Below, in pieces: positions 32,842 through 41,247 of a DNA stretch of 64,000 bases. This DNA is from Streptomyces cadmiisoli. Lineage in GTDB: Bacteria > Actinomycetota > Actinomycetes > Streptomycetales > Streptomycetaceae. Under the pieces are notes generated by a model that saw only the letters and a list, made by a program, of their open reading frames with translations, did no database searches and was not told where the DNA came from. The DNA is taken from NCBI RefSeq assembly GCF_003261055.1, contig NZ_CP030073.1:7378001-7442000 (forward strand), written 5' to 3'. The translations under genes and the position numbers were made by a program. Positions within the stretch are counted from its first letter, which is position 1. The number at the start of each line of letters is the position of its first letter.

Positions 32842-34086
32842 ATGCTGCGATCCCAGCCCGGCACCGACGGTCACCTGCCGCCGACCCTCCCCATGGGTGC
32901 CGCGGACATCGCCTACCACCTGGCGACCCGGGGCAGACCCCTGCCGGTCGCCTTCGTGTTCGCCTTCACGGGTCGCGCACCGAGCCTGGACGCGCTGCGC
33001 GCCCGGGTCGCCGAGCGCGCCCATCACATCCCCGCGCTGCGCTACGGCATCGAGCGCCGCCGCCGGCGTCTGGTGCTTGCCGACCGGGTCGCCGTCGAGC
33101 GGCATGTGCACGAGGCCTGGCTGTCCGACGACACCGACGGCTCGGGGACGGGCAGGCTCATGCTGGCCCGCCCCATGACCGCGGAGGGGCGACCGCCCTG
33201 GCAGGTGTGGCTGGTGCACGGGCCGGACGGCGGCTACACGCTGGGATACCGCAGCGACCACACCCTCCAGGACGGCGTCGGCGCCGCCCACACCGCGCGC
33301 GCCCTCCTAGACGACCACCCCGACGACGGGCCGCCCGGACACCCCTGTGCCTGGCCGACCGCGCGGGGCGTCGCCGACGCGCTGCGCGACGTCACGGCCT
33401 CGTTGCGCGCCCCCGTGGCCAAGCCCGCGTTCGCGATGCCGGTCACCGGCCGCACGCGGGTCTGCCACGCGGACACCGCCCTCACACGGCTGCGGTTGAT
33501 CGGCCGTGAGCACGGCGGCACCGTGAACGACGTGTATCTCGCCGCCCTGGCGCACGCGGTCCGCGTCTGGCACCTGAAGGAGACCGGTACCGCGCATCCG
33601 CCGCTGCCGGTGGCCGTGCCCATGTCGGTGCGTGCGGCGGGGGAGGAGACCGCCCCCGGCAACAGGATGGTCGTGGCGCGGCTGCTGCTGCCGTGCGACG
33701 AGGTGTCCCCGAAGAAGGTCCTGGCCCGTACCGTCGCGGCCACGGGCAGGATGCGTACGAGCCGGCAGCGCGACGCCGTCCGGCTGATGCTGGCGGCCGC
33801 TCCCCGGGCGTTCGGCGGGCGGATCGGCACCCGGCTGGTCAACGGCGCCGTCGTGGCCGGGCCGGCGAGCAGTGTGAACTTCGGTGACGCACTGGTCCAC
33901 CAGGGGGCCGCGTCCCGGCGGGCCGCGGTGTTCTCGGAACTCGCCGCCGGTGTACGGATGATGACGACGCTGACCGGCCAGCGCGACACCGCCTGTCTGA
34001 CCCTCGTGCACGACGAGGCGCTGCGGAACGCCGGTGACCTCCCCGACCTGTGGCTCGCGGCACTGCGGGAACTGGAGCGGGCTTAG
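32842..34086 (+). CDS. WS/DGAT-like acyltransferase with altered active-site motif
   Basis: A 414-residue protein of the wax-ester synthase/diacylglycerol acyltransferase group. The N-terminal half has the condensation-domain layout and the active-site motif reads Asp139-His140-Thr-Leu-Gln-Asp144-Gly ('RSDHTLQDGVG') instead of HHxxxDG; the catalytic second His is kept. 'NDVYLAALAHAVRVW' and 'PVAVPMSVRAAGEE..PGNRMVVARLLLPC' are typical C-terminal blocks. It might acylate a hydroxyl or amine of the product. GGAGACCCC before ATG 32842 supports this start over an upstream ATG at 32779. Confidence 0.8.
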   Translation: MLRSQPGTDGHLPPTLPMGAADIAYHLATRGRPLPVAFVFAFTGRAPSLDALRARVAERAHHIPALRYGIERRRRRLVLADRVAVERHVHEAWLSDDTDGSGTGRLMLARPMTAEGRPPWQVWLVHGPDGGYTLGYRSDHTLQDGVGAAHTARALLDDHPDDGPPGHPCAWPTARGVADALRDVTASLRAPVAKPAFAMPVTGRTRVCHADTALTRLRLIGREHGGTVNDVYLAALAHAVRVWHLKETGTAHPPLPVAVPMSVRAAGEETAPGNRMVVARLLLPCDEVSPKKVLARTVAATGRMRTSRQRDAVRLMLAAAPRAFGGRIGTRLVNGAVVAGPASSVNFGDALVHQGAASRRAAVFSELAAGVRMMTTLTGQRDTACLTLVHDEALRNAGDLPDLWLAALRELERA

Positions 34087-34119
34087 GTCCTGACGTCCCC
34101 GTTTTCCGCCCCGCTGGGC

Positions 34120-34158
34120 GGACCGCGGCCCCGGGGTCACCTCCCGGGGCCGCGGTCC
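34120..34158. terminator. Bidirectional terminator hairpin
   Basis: Arms 34120-34135 and 34143-34158 pair perfectly over 16 base pairs with a 7-base loop. It lies 33 bases after the stop of the last cluster gene and about 50 bases after the stop of the convergent methyltransferase gene. Confidence 0.85.
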
Positions 34159-34186
34159 GGTTCGCTCGTCGGGTCCGGTCCGGTAC

Positions 34187-34226
34187 CCGTCAACGCCCTT
34201 CGCGCGTCCGTCAACCCCCTTCGCGC
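34187..34226. repeat. Direct repeat including the methyltransferase stop codon
   Basis: CCGTCAACGCCCTTCGCGC at 34187-34205 repeats at 34208-34226 with one change. The right copy holds the final codons and TGA of the minus-strand methyltransferase; the left copy is a duplicate just downstream of its stop. Confidence 0.75.
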
Positions 34227-35113
34227 AGTGTCCCCGTGGTCAGGAACACGCAGTGCGCGTCGGCCTCGGTGAGCAGGGGCAGATACGGGGAGAGGCGCTG
34301 AACGACATAGGGCAGCGCGAACAGGTCGGCGGTCCGGGCCTGCCAGCCGTGCCCGGCCCACCAGCGCTCCGGCGCGTCGAGCTGCCAGTGCCAGGCGATC
34401 CCGGTGGTCGACAGGGCGTCCAGGAAGGGCGCCACGAACGACGAGGACGCGGCGCGCGCGTTCACGCACTCCGCCCCGAAGGTGCTGCCCGGTGCGGACA
34501 GCTTCGTCATGGTGCGCACGACGGACTCGACCGTGTGCGGCTGACGGTGGTACAGCAGCGTCTCGGCGAGCCACGCGGTGGGCCGCAGCGGATCGAGTCC
34601 CGCGGCCACCAGGGCATCGCCCCAGTCCCCCGCCGGGTCGGCCCCCACGGCACTGTGCCGGCCGCAGGAGGGCCGGCACCCGTCGAGGACCCGTTCCTTG
34701 AAGGCCAGGACGGCGGGTTCCTCGACCTCCAGGACGTGCACGCCCGTCGGCCAGTCGAGCCGGTACGCGCGTGTGTCGAGACCGGCGCCCAGCAGGACCA
34801 CCTGCCGGCAGCCGGAGCGGGCGGCGGCCAGCAGGTGCTCGTCGAAGAACCGGCTGCGCACGGTCGCCCAGTCGGGCAGCAGCCGCTGCAGCGGGCCGTC
34901 GCCGGGCGGACCGGTGTCGGCCCCGGCCGCCCGGAGCAGGTCGGCCGCCCACGGATCACGGACGTAAGGCTCCGGCCTCTCGTGCTCCGCGGCGTGCGCG
35001 GCCGCGGTCCACAGCGCCACGCGGGAGAGCCCGCCGGGCGGGGAGGCGGGCGATGGCGGCGGTGCGGGTGAGGGCGGTGGTGCGGGTGACGGCGGCGGTG
35101 CGGTGTCGGGCAC
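34211..35113 (-). CDS. Class I SAM methyltransferase of the leucine-carboxyl-methyltransferase family
   Basis: The 300-residue protein has SAM motif I as 'VVLLGAGLDTRAYRLDW' (residues 105-121), the GxGxDTRxYR form typical of the PF04072 carboxyl/O-methyltransferase family, and 'LDPLRPTAWLAETLLYH' downstream. Members methylate carboxylates. In azoxy lipids such as azodyrecins a terminal methyl ester is added by a SAM-dependent methyltransferase, which makes this neighbour of the cluster a candidate tailoring enzyme (inference). The N-terminus has a four-fold Pro-Pro-Pro-Ser-Pro-Ala-like repeat before residue 28, so the true start could be later, near 'LSRVALW'. Confidence 0.85.
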   Translation of the reverse strand: MPDTAPPPSPAPPPSPAPPPSPASPPGGLSRVALWTAAAHAAEHERPEPYVRDPWAADLLRAAGADTGPPGDGPLQRLLPDWATVRSRFFDEHLLAAARSGCRQVVLLGAGLDTRAYRLDWPTGVHVLEVEEPAVLAFKERVLDGCRPSCGRHSAVGADPAGDWGDALVAAGLDPLRPTAWLAETLLYHRQPHTVESVVRTMTKLSAPGSTFGAECVNARAASSSFVAPFLDALSTTGIAWHWQLDAPERWWAGHGWQARTADLFALPYVVQRLSPYLPLLTEADAHCVFLTTGTLREGG

Positions 35114-35162
35114 GGGAACCTCCTTGACGGGAGTGGTGCGTGGGAGCGGCGAGGGGGGGGTG

Positions 35163-36716
35163 TCAGCCGGACCGGCGGCGGCCGACCACGAGCGCCAGCG
35201 CCGCGAGAGCCAGCAGACCGCCGGAGGGACGCATCGAACGCTGACCGCCCGCCGCCGCGGACGTGCGCGGTTCGTGGACGTTCAGTGCGAACTGCCGGTT
35301 GGCGATGTCGGCGAGCACGCCCCGGCACTGCTCGGGGCTGGTGACCGCCGTGAGCAGCAGCTCCATGGAGTTGCGGGCGAACTGGTGACGGCCGAGGAAT
35401 TCCCGGCCCAGCTCGAACAGGATTTTCGGTACCTCCCCTTGGAACACCTCGGGCAGGGTGATCTCCGGGGCCAGGTAGCGCACCGAGCCGTCGAGGTTGG
35501 CGAACGACTTGCCGAGCAGTGACACCGACGGCGGCGAGCCGATGCCGCGTTTGGTCGCCTTCGCCAGCACGGTGGTCAGGGAGACACCGAAGTTCAGGTC
35601 CTCCAGCGACAGATGGGACACCTTGGGTACGAACGCGGCCATGTCGGCGGCGAACGCGGGCATGTCGGACCACGCCGTCATCCGGCCCATACCGGCCCAG
35701 TGGTGTGCGAGACCGGCCCCGTCGTTCTGGGCCAACGTCATGAAGAGGGGAAGAAGTTGGAGACTGGTGCGCCGGTCGAGCCGGCCGACCATGCCCCAGT
35801 CGATCAGCGTCGCGGGTCCTCCGGGTGCGGCGAACACGTTGCCCGCGTGCGGATCGGCGTGGAAGACACGGTGCACGAAGTACCCGCGGTACATGAAACG
35901 CAGCAGGTCCTTGCCGATCTCGATGCGCTCGTCGTCGGTGAAGTGGCCGCGGTCGATGTGCCGTACCGAGGTGCCCGGGGCCAGTGACTGGACGAGGACC
36001 CGGCCGCTGGCGTGCAGCACCCTGGGCACCTGGAGCGTGCGGAAGGGCCGGATGTTCTCGCGGGCCTCGTCCATGTTGCGGGCCTCGCCGGTGAAGTCCA
36101 GTTCCGGCTCCATCGCGTCGAACACGGAGCCGAGCATGGCCTCGATGTCGATGACCTCGTTGAACCGGGGCGCCACGCGGGCCACGATCCGGGAGGCCCG
36201 GCGCATCAGGGCCATGTCCGCGAGCACGCCCTCGCGGATCCCCGGCCGCTGGATCTTCACCACGGCGGGGCGGCCGCCGGGCAGTGTCACCCGGTAGACC
36301 TGGGCGAGGGAGGCCGCCCCGAGCGGGGCGGTGGTGTCGATGTCGTCGAAGCGCAGTTTCCAGTCCGGTCCGAGGTCACCGGCGAGCACGGGCTCGAACA
36401 CCGAGAACGGCTGGACGTCGACCTGGTCGTGCAGATTCTGGAGCTCGTCGCGGATCGTCTGCGGCACCATGTCGGGCCGGGACGACAGGATCTGACCCAG
36501 TTTCACATAGAACGGCCCCAGGGACTCCAGCGCCCGGCGCACCGCCCTGGCCCGCCGTTGCTCGGCACCGGCGGAGGCCTGCGCGGCCTCCGCCGGGGGC
36601 GGCTCGTCCCGTTTCGAGCGTCGGCGCAGCCGCGCGGTCTGTTCGACCTCGTCGACGACGAGGCTCCCCAGCACCTTGACCACGAGACGCAATCGGTCGC
36701 CGACGACAGATGCCAT
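35163..36716 (-). CDS. UbiB/ABC1 (AarF) atypical kinase-like protein
   Basis: The 517-residue protein has the UbiB-family KxGQ motif in 'YVKLGQILSSRPDMVP', an Ala-rich nucleotide loop 'APLGAASLAQVYRVTL', the lysine in 'VVKIQRPG', 'FHADPHAGNVFA' and 'TLIDWGMVG' for metal and catalytic residues. UbiB proteins support isoprenoid quinone or lipid handling through ATPase activity. The C-terminal 'GGLLALAALALVVGRRR' could be a membrane anchor, as in other ABC1 proteins. It lies between the methyltransferase and the repeat-protein gene with short spacers and may be in one operon with them. Confidence 0.93.
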   Translation of the reverse strand: MASVVGDRLRLVVKVLGSLVVDEVEQTARLRRRSKRDEPPPAEAAQASAGAEQRRARAVRRALESLGPFYVKLGQILSSRPDMVPQTIRDELQNLHDQVDVQPFSVFEPVLAGDLGPDWKLRFDDIDTTAPLGAASLAQVYRVTLPGGRPAVVKIQRPGIREGVLADMALMRRASRIVARVAPRFNEVIDIEAMLGSVFDAMEPELDFTGEARNMDEARENIRPFRTLQVPRVLHASGRVLVQSLAPGTSVRHIDRGHFTDDERIEIGKDLLRFMYRGYFVHRVFHADPHAGNVFAAPGGPATLIDWGMVGRLDRRTSLQLLPLFMTLAQNDGAGLAHHWAGMGRMTAWSDMPAFAADMAAFVPKVSHLSLEDLNFGVSLTTVLAKATKRGIGSPPSVSLLGKSFANLDGSVRYLAPEITLPEVFQGEVPKILFELGREFLGRHQFARNSMELLLTAVTSPEQCRGVLADIANRQFALNVHEPRTSAAAGGQRSMRPSGGLLALAALALVVGRRRSG

Positions 36717-36811
36717 CCTGTGTGACTCTCCTCAGCTGGAAATCGGTGGCCGGGACGGCCGCCGTGCGCTCGGCGCAACCGGACGGGCGGAACGCGGCGG
36801 GTACGCCCGGC

Positions 36812-37495
36812 TCAGCTCGCGGTGGACTGGCCGCCCTGTTGCTGGAGCGCCTCGATCAGCTGCGGGATCACCTCGAGCAGCTTGGCCAGTTGAGCGGGCA
36901 GCGAGAGCAGCTCGCCCACTCCGCCGGCCGCCTGGCCGAGACCGCCGAGTGCGCCGGCCGCGCCGCCGAGGGCGGCGAGCGGGTTGGCCGCGCCGGACAG
37001 CGCGGCGAGCGGATTGCCGGCTCCGGTCAGCGCCGCGAGGGGATCGGCGCCGCCCACGGCCCCGGCGGCCCCGGTGAGTGCGGCGAGCGGGTTGGCGCCA
37101 CCGGCGGCCCCTGCCGCTCCGGTCAGCGCCGCGAGGGGGTTCGCCGCGCCCGCGACGGCGCCCAGAGGATTGCCGGCCGCCGCGGTGAGTGCGGCCAGCG
37201 GGTTGGCGCCGCCCGCGGCCCCGGCGGCTCCCGCGAGGGTGGCCAGCGGGTTGCCCGCCGCTCCGCCGAGTACGGCGAGCGGGTTGGCCGCGCCCGATAA
37301 CGCGGCGGCGGGATTGGCGACTCCGGCGAGCGCGGCGAGGGTGTGCGCGGGCAGTTGGGCCAGGCGCTGGACGGCGTCGGAGCCGGACGGTCGGTCCGGA
37401 CGGCTGAGGATTTCGTCGAACGCCTCCTTTCCGCTGTCGGCCATGTTTCCCACCAGATCCTTGAGGATGTCCTGCATGTTCTTCTTGCTGGCCAT
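36812..37495 (-). CDS. Repeat protein built of NPLAAL-type Gly/Ala units, unknown function
   Basis: A 227-residue protein with three parts: a charged N-terminal helix ('MQDILKDLVGNMADSGKEAFDEIL'), ten repeats of the core (N/D)P(L/A)(A/G)x(L/V) separated by Gly/Ala stretches (about residues 60-190), and an amphipathic leucine-rich end ('LLSLPAQLAKLLEVIPQLIEALQ'). No enzyme motif. The amphipathic ends and low-complexity middle suggest a lipid- or granule-associated or scaffold protein, as phasins are, but that is only a guess. GAAGGG lies 9 bases before ATG 37495. It sits between an ECF sigma gene and a UbiB gene. Confidence 0.72.
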   Translation of the reverse strand: MASKKNMQDILKDLVGNMADSGKEAFDEILSRPDRPSGSDAVQRLAQLPAHTLAALAGVANPAAALSGAANPLAVLGGAAGNPLATLAGAAGAAGGANPLAALTAAAGNPLGAVAGAANPLAALTGAAGAAGGANPLAALTGAAGAVGGADPLAALTGAGNPLAALSGAANPLAALGGAAGALGGLGQAAGGVGELLSLPAQLAKLLEVIPQLIEALQQQGGQSTAS

Positions 37496-37548
37496 GAAAG
37501 TGATCCCTTCGGGTTTTCGCGGGGTGGTTCGTGCATATCGGAGGAGCT

Positions 37549-38073
37549 TTATCCGAGGCGGTCCTCCATGGCTTTCACGCACACCATTTTCAGTCGTGCT
37601 CTACCACGGGTGAACGCGGCCTCGGCGGCTTTGATGGAGATGTTGTGGAGTCGGGCGAATTCGGCGGTGGAAATGCCTGCGGCGCGCGCGAGTATTACTT
37701 CCTGTTCGCGTCCGCGCAGAAATCTGACCTGCTCCAGAAGCCATCTTCCGAAATCCTCGTCGCAGATGTCTTCCTCGGTCGTTCCGGGCGAGTCCAGGAA
37801 GGCCGTCCGCTGGAGCAGTCGGCGGCGACGTTCCAGGTCGCGGTAGAAGTCGATGCAGAGGCGTAGCGCCACGGAGGTCAGAAAGGGGCCGAGCCGATTC
37901 CGGTCGAGGGCGGTGTGCGCGGCGGCGCGGGCCATGGTCTCCTGGACGCAGTCCTCGGCGTCCTGATGACTCGGGAGTCTTCGCCGAACCATCCGCATGA
38001 GCCGGTCCTGGTGCTGGAAGATTTCTTCCCAGGAGCAGGGAGCGGGCGATTGGCAGGTGGAATTTGGTGCCAT
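37549..38073 (-). CDS. ECF-type RNA polymerase sigma factor
   Basis: A protein of 174 residues with region 2 'DRLMRMVRRRLPSHQDAEDCVQETMARAAAH' and region 4 'LRGREQEVILARAAGISTAEFARLHNISIKAAEAAFTRGRARLK'. The region 2 to 4 linker and length are normal. No anti-sigma gene is adjacent. It is followed after 53 bases by the repeat protein and then UbiB, which may be its targets. A clear ribosome binding site is not seen before the ATG at 38073, so the start is the weakest part of this call. Confidence 0.85.
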   Translation of the reverse strand: MAPNSTCQSPAPCSWEEIFQHQDRLMRMVRRRLPSHQDAEDCVQETMARAAAHTALDRNRLGPFLTSVALRLCIDFYRDLERRRRLLQRTAFLDSPGTTEEDICDEDFGRWLLEQVRFLRGREQEVILARAAGISTAEFARLHNISIKAAEAAFTRGRARLKMVCVKAMEDRLG

Positions 38074-38280
38074 GGAAATTTCAGCCCGTTGTCTCTCGGT
38101 GAGGCAGGGGGGATCGCAGCCGGATTTCTATTTCATCGGCCGTACGGCTTTCCTACCCGGGTGCCGGGATGATAAAACCGTGACTTCGGACTTTCGGACG
38201 GGCGGAAATCGTTCGCTTCTTGCCGCGCCGACCGTGAATGTTTTCGGAACGCGACCGGTCGGACGGGTGCGGCTCTGCGG

Positions 38281-40053
38281 TCATTTCTTCATACGAATAT
38301 CCCGAGAGGTCGGACGATGGGCCCAGTCCCGGTTCCAGTTGCACCACATGTCCCTTGCGGTCTGGTGCACCTGTGAGACACCGCGCCGCAGCTCGGCACC
38401 GTAGACCTGCGCCGCCTCCTTGCCCACGAGGCGTGCGCCGCCGGTGAAGTACGCGCCCCGCACATGCCGTGGGGAGCGGAACTTGCCCCAGAGCAGGATC
38501 TTCATCAGGGGCCAGAGCGTGAACACCCCCGACGGGCAGCGGTCCTCGGGATCCAGCGTGCCCCAGACGGCCGGGCACAGCTCGCTCTCCCGCAGCAGGG
38601 TGAAGATCCGCTCCACGGCCTGGTCCTTCGTCAACTGCCCGTCGCGATAAGCGAGTACGGCGTCCCGGGAGCGGTTGAAGAGTTGCTCCACCCAAGGGTT
38701 GTCGACTCCTTGGAGACCCCGGTAGGGCGGTGTCTCCAGCGCGTCGAACGAGGCCGGGTCGTGTGTCTTCTCGAAGGCGACGGCGGCCTGGTTCTGCGCA
38801 TTGGTCCCGTACAGCGTCGTGATGGTCCACACGCGGTTCCAGGCGTTCCACAGCTCGAAGTCGTCGAAGGCCACATAGCTGCACGACACCAGGTCGTCGT
38901 AGAAGCGGAACATCCGCTTGATCCACTCCTCCAGGTACGCGAAGCGGGAGGGGTCGAAGTCGTCGTGGCGGACCGCGTCGATGAGCCGGTGGCTCAGCGC
39001 GTTCAGGGTCATCACGGTGACCGCGAGTCCGCTGGAGAACAGCGGGTCGATGAAGTCGCTCGCGTGCGGCAGCAGGCACCAACGGTCGCCGACCACCGTC
39101 CGCGACGAGAACTGGGTGCGGTCGGTGGACACGTACGGCCGTACCGCCCGCGCCCGCTCGAACTGCGCCGCCACGCTGGGGAACCGGCGGACGTGGCGCC
39201 AGAACTCCTCCTCCGCGCCCTCGCCCTCGGGCCGGGGATACCGGTCCAGGTCGAGATTGACGCCGACGCTGCACAGCTCGCTCGTGCCGGCGGAGTGGTT
39301 GTCGAACGGGATCACCCAGAACCAGCCGCCCGGGAACAGATGGTGCAGCGTGCCCTGGCTGAACGGGCTCGGCATGCCGTGCAGGCGCCGCGGCGGAGCG
39401 ACGGTGTCGAAGGGCCGCACGTTCACCATGTGGGTGAAGACGGTGCGCGAGCGCGTTCGGTAGGGCGGCTCCTGCCGCAGCCCCAGGCGTTCGGGGAGCA
39501 CGGCCCGCACACCGCCGGCATCGACCACGTACGACGCCTGGAAGGTGCCGTTGTCCCGGGTGACGATGGTGGCGCCGTTCTCCTCGAACTTCACGTCGTC
39601 GACGACCGTGTGGGTGTGCGCGGTCGCGCCGTAGGACACGGCGACGTGGAACATGTAGGCGTCGACGTCCTGCCGGAGGTAGTGCGAGTCGGGGCCGAGC
39701 GGCGGGCCCCACGTCGGGTACTGGGTGCACTCCTCCGCGCGGGTGGGCTCGCCCTCCCGGTGATAGACGAAGCTGAAGTTCCGCTTCACCCCGCAGTTGG
39801 ACGACACATGGCGGCGCAGGGCGCCGTTGGTCGCCAGGTGCTCGATCTCCGGTACGTCGTAGCGGCGGGCCAGGACCCGCAGTCCGAAGGTGGTCTCGGG
39901 AACGGTGGACTCACCGATGGCGAACCGGGGATGACCGCTGCCCTCCAGCAGCAGCACACGCACACCGTGGCGGGCGAGGATCGCCGCCAGCATCGTCCCG
40001 CCGAGGCCACCGCCCACGACGGCGACATCGAACACACGCTGGTCCTCTTGCAT
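38281..40053 (-). CDS. Flavin-dependent halogenase-like oxygenase
   Basis: A protein of 590 residues with 'VVGGGLGGTMLAAILARHG' (GxGxxG at residues 14-19), 'FAIGESTVPE' (GEST at 47-50) and 'GGWFWVIPFDN', which matches the halogenase WxWxIP motif at residues 244-249. Lys90 in 'GVKRNFSFVYH' is where flavin-dependent halogenases have the catalytic lysine that carries the chlorinating equivalent. This makes a real halogenase or a close relative likely. Electron supply would come from a flavin reductase such as that in the cluster. The C-terminal 250 residues are longer than in tryptophan halogenases. It lies 47 bases after the HD-domain gene, so these two are probably co-transcribed. Confidence 0.75.
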   Translation of the reverse strand: MQEDQRVFDVAVVGGGLGGTMLAAILARHGVRVLLLEGSGHPRFAIGESTVPETTFGLRVLARRYDVPEIEHLATNGALRRHVSSNCGVKRNFSFVYHREGEPTRAEECTQYPTWGPPLGPDSHYLRQDVDAYMFHVAVSYGATAHTHTVVDDVKFEENGATIVTRDNGTFQASYVVDAGGVRAVLPERLGLRQEPPYRTRSRTVFTHMVNVRPFDTVAPPRRLHGMPSPFSQGTLHHLFPGGWFWVIPFDNHSAGTSELCSVGVNLDLDRYPRPEGEGAEEEFWRHVRRFPSVAAQFERARAVRPYVSTDRTQFSSRTVVGDRWCLLPHASDFIDPLFSSGLAVTVMTLNALSHRLIDAVRHDDFDPSRFAYLEEWIKRMFRFYDDLVSCSYVAFDDFELWNAWNRVWTITTLYGTNAQNQAAVAFEKTHDPASFDALETPPYRGLQGVDNPWVEQLFNRSRDAVLAYRDGQLTKDQAVERIFTLLRESELCPAVWGTLDPEDRCPSGVFTLWPLMKILLWGKFRSPRHVRGAYFTGGARLVGKEAAQVYGAELRRGVSQVHQTARDMWCNWNRDWAHRPTSRDIRMKK

Positions 40054-40100
40054 GTCTGGGGTCCTTTCGCGACGGGAAGGGCGAGTCGCCGCGCCGCTGC

Positions 40101-40703
40101 TCAGCGGGCGGGGCCCGAGGGGTACGGCAGTGCCCGGCGCAGCCCGCAGACGGCCACCCGGGCGGAGAACGTGACGGCGAACCAGGGCGTCGGGGCCAGG
40201 TCGGACAGCTGCCGCCGCTCGCCCGGGACGTGCCGCGCGCCCCGGCCGGTGACATCCAGCCAGGCCCCGAAGTGCAGCAGCCTCGCCTCGGCACCGGCGG
40301 TACGCGACGGGAGCGGCCGCAGGTGCTCGCGGACGGCCCGGGTCAGGGCGTCGCGCCGGTCCCGGTCGACCTGTTCAGCGGCCAGGAAGCGGTCCAGCAG
40401 GGCCGCCGAACGGCACGGGAATCCACCGGGCACCCGGGGGGCGTGCGCGGTCAGCCCGGTGTCGTGGAACGCCGCCGCGGCCAGGAGCCCGGCCCGGTCG
40501 CAGTCGAGCCCCCGCACCCGCGCGTGGGCATCGGCCAGCAGGAACGTCCGCAGCGAGTGCAGTGCCACACGGGGCGGCAGCAGCCGGTGCATCTCCGACA
40601 GCGCCCGGTCCACCAGCGGTTGCCCGAGCAGCCCGGCCAGCGGGGGCCGGGCGAGCAGGGGGTGCCACGCCTCCGGCAGCATCCGTGGCGGCTTCGCGGC
40701 CAT
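40101..40703 (-). CDS. HD-domain protein
   Basis: The 200-residue protein contains an HD-superfamily pattern: 'LHSLRTFLLADAHA' (first His), 'LLAAAAFHDTGLTAH' (His-Asp pair) and a late 'LHFGAWLDVTG' Asp. Metal-dependent phosphohydrolases, cyanamide-hydratase-like enzymes and a few diiron oxygenases share this fold. AAGGGAG six bases before ATG 40703 supports the start. It heads an operon with the halogenase-like gene. The exact reaction cannot be called. Confidence 0.8.
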   Translation of the reverse strand: MAAKPPRMLPEAWHPLLARPPLAGLLGQPLVDRALSEMHRLLPPRVALHSLRTFLLADAHARVRGLDCDRAGLLAAAAFHDTGLTAHAPRVPGGFPCRSAALLDRFLAAEQVDRDRRDALTRAVREHLRPLPSRTAGAEARLLHFGAWLDVTGRGARHVPGERRQLSDLAPTPWFAVTFSARVAVCGLRRALPYPSGPAR

Positions 40704-41247
40704 CCCCGACTCCCTTGCGCAGTGAACCTGTTGAGTGCTCTCCCCCTCTCTTACGCACTCGGTTCCGTCACCCCTGCCGCACCCACCGCACCGCTTCGAG
40801 CTTGGCCGGTCTTCGCCCCCGGGCCGGCGAACCGAGCGGGTCCGGGGCCGCCGGCGGGCGTGCAGCCGCACGGCCCGAAGCGCAGGGTGCACGCCGCGTC
40901 GAGGGCCGTCCGCCACGCACTTCCGCCGCCTGCGCCCGCAGTGTTCGGGCACAGGGGAGGACGGGCGGGATCCGGACCGTGCCCGCCGTGCGGATCGACC
41001 GCGAACGCCCACTGACCGCCTCGCCGGAAGCCATGGCGCGCTGATCGACTCCCCGGGCGCGCCGAAGCGGCACGCAACTCGTCGCCGCCCTCGACACCGA
41101 GGCCGGAGCGGACGACCGGGACCGGCCGCCGTCCGGGAACACCCGCGTCCCGTCGTGCCGGTGCACGGTGCCTTCGGCAATGCGGCTACATCAGGACCGA
41201 GGCCGCGCCCCCGCTCCGGCGGCACGGCCTCCTGACGCCGCCCCCGG
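40704..41247. other. Gene-free region of about 540 bases
   Basis: No frame on either strand shows a recognisable domain, and each reading is Arg/Pro/Gly rich. It must contain the promoter of the leftward HD-halogenase operon. A relatively A/T-rich patch near 40735-40770 (CTCTCTTACGCACTCGG) is the likely place. Nothing else is visible. Confidence 0.5.

Noticed and set aside
34211..34300. Methyltransferase as part of the plus-strand cluster transcript
   Set aside because: It is on the opposite strand and separated by a strong bidirectional terminator, so only a functional link, not co-transcription, can be argued.
40704..41247. Possible small gene between the HD-domain gene and the hydrolase
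   Set aside because: All frames are Arg/Pro-rich with no start preceded by a credible ribosome binding site and no recognisable domain.
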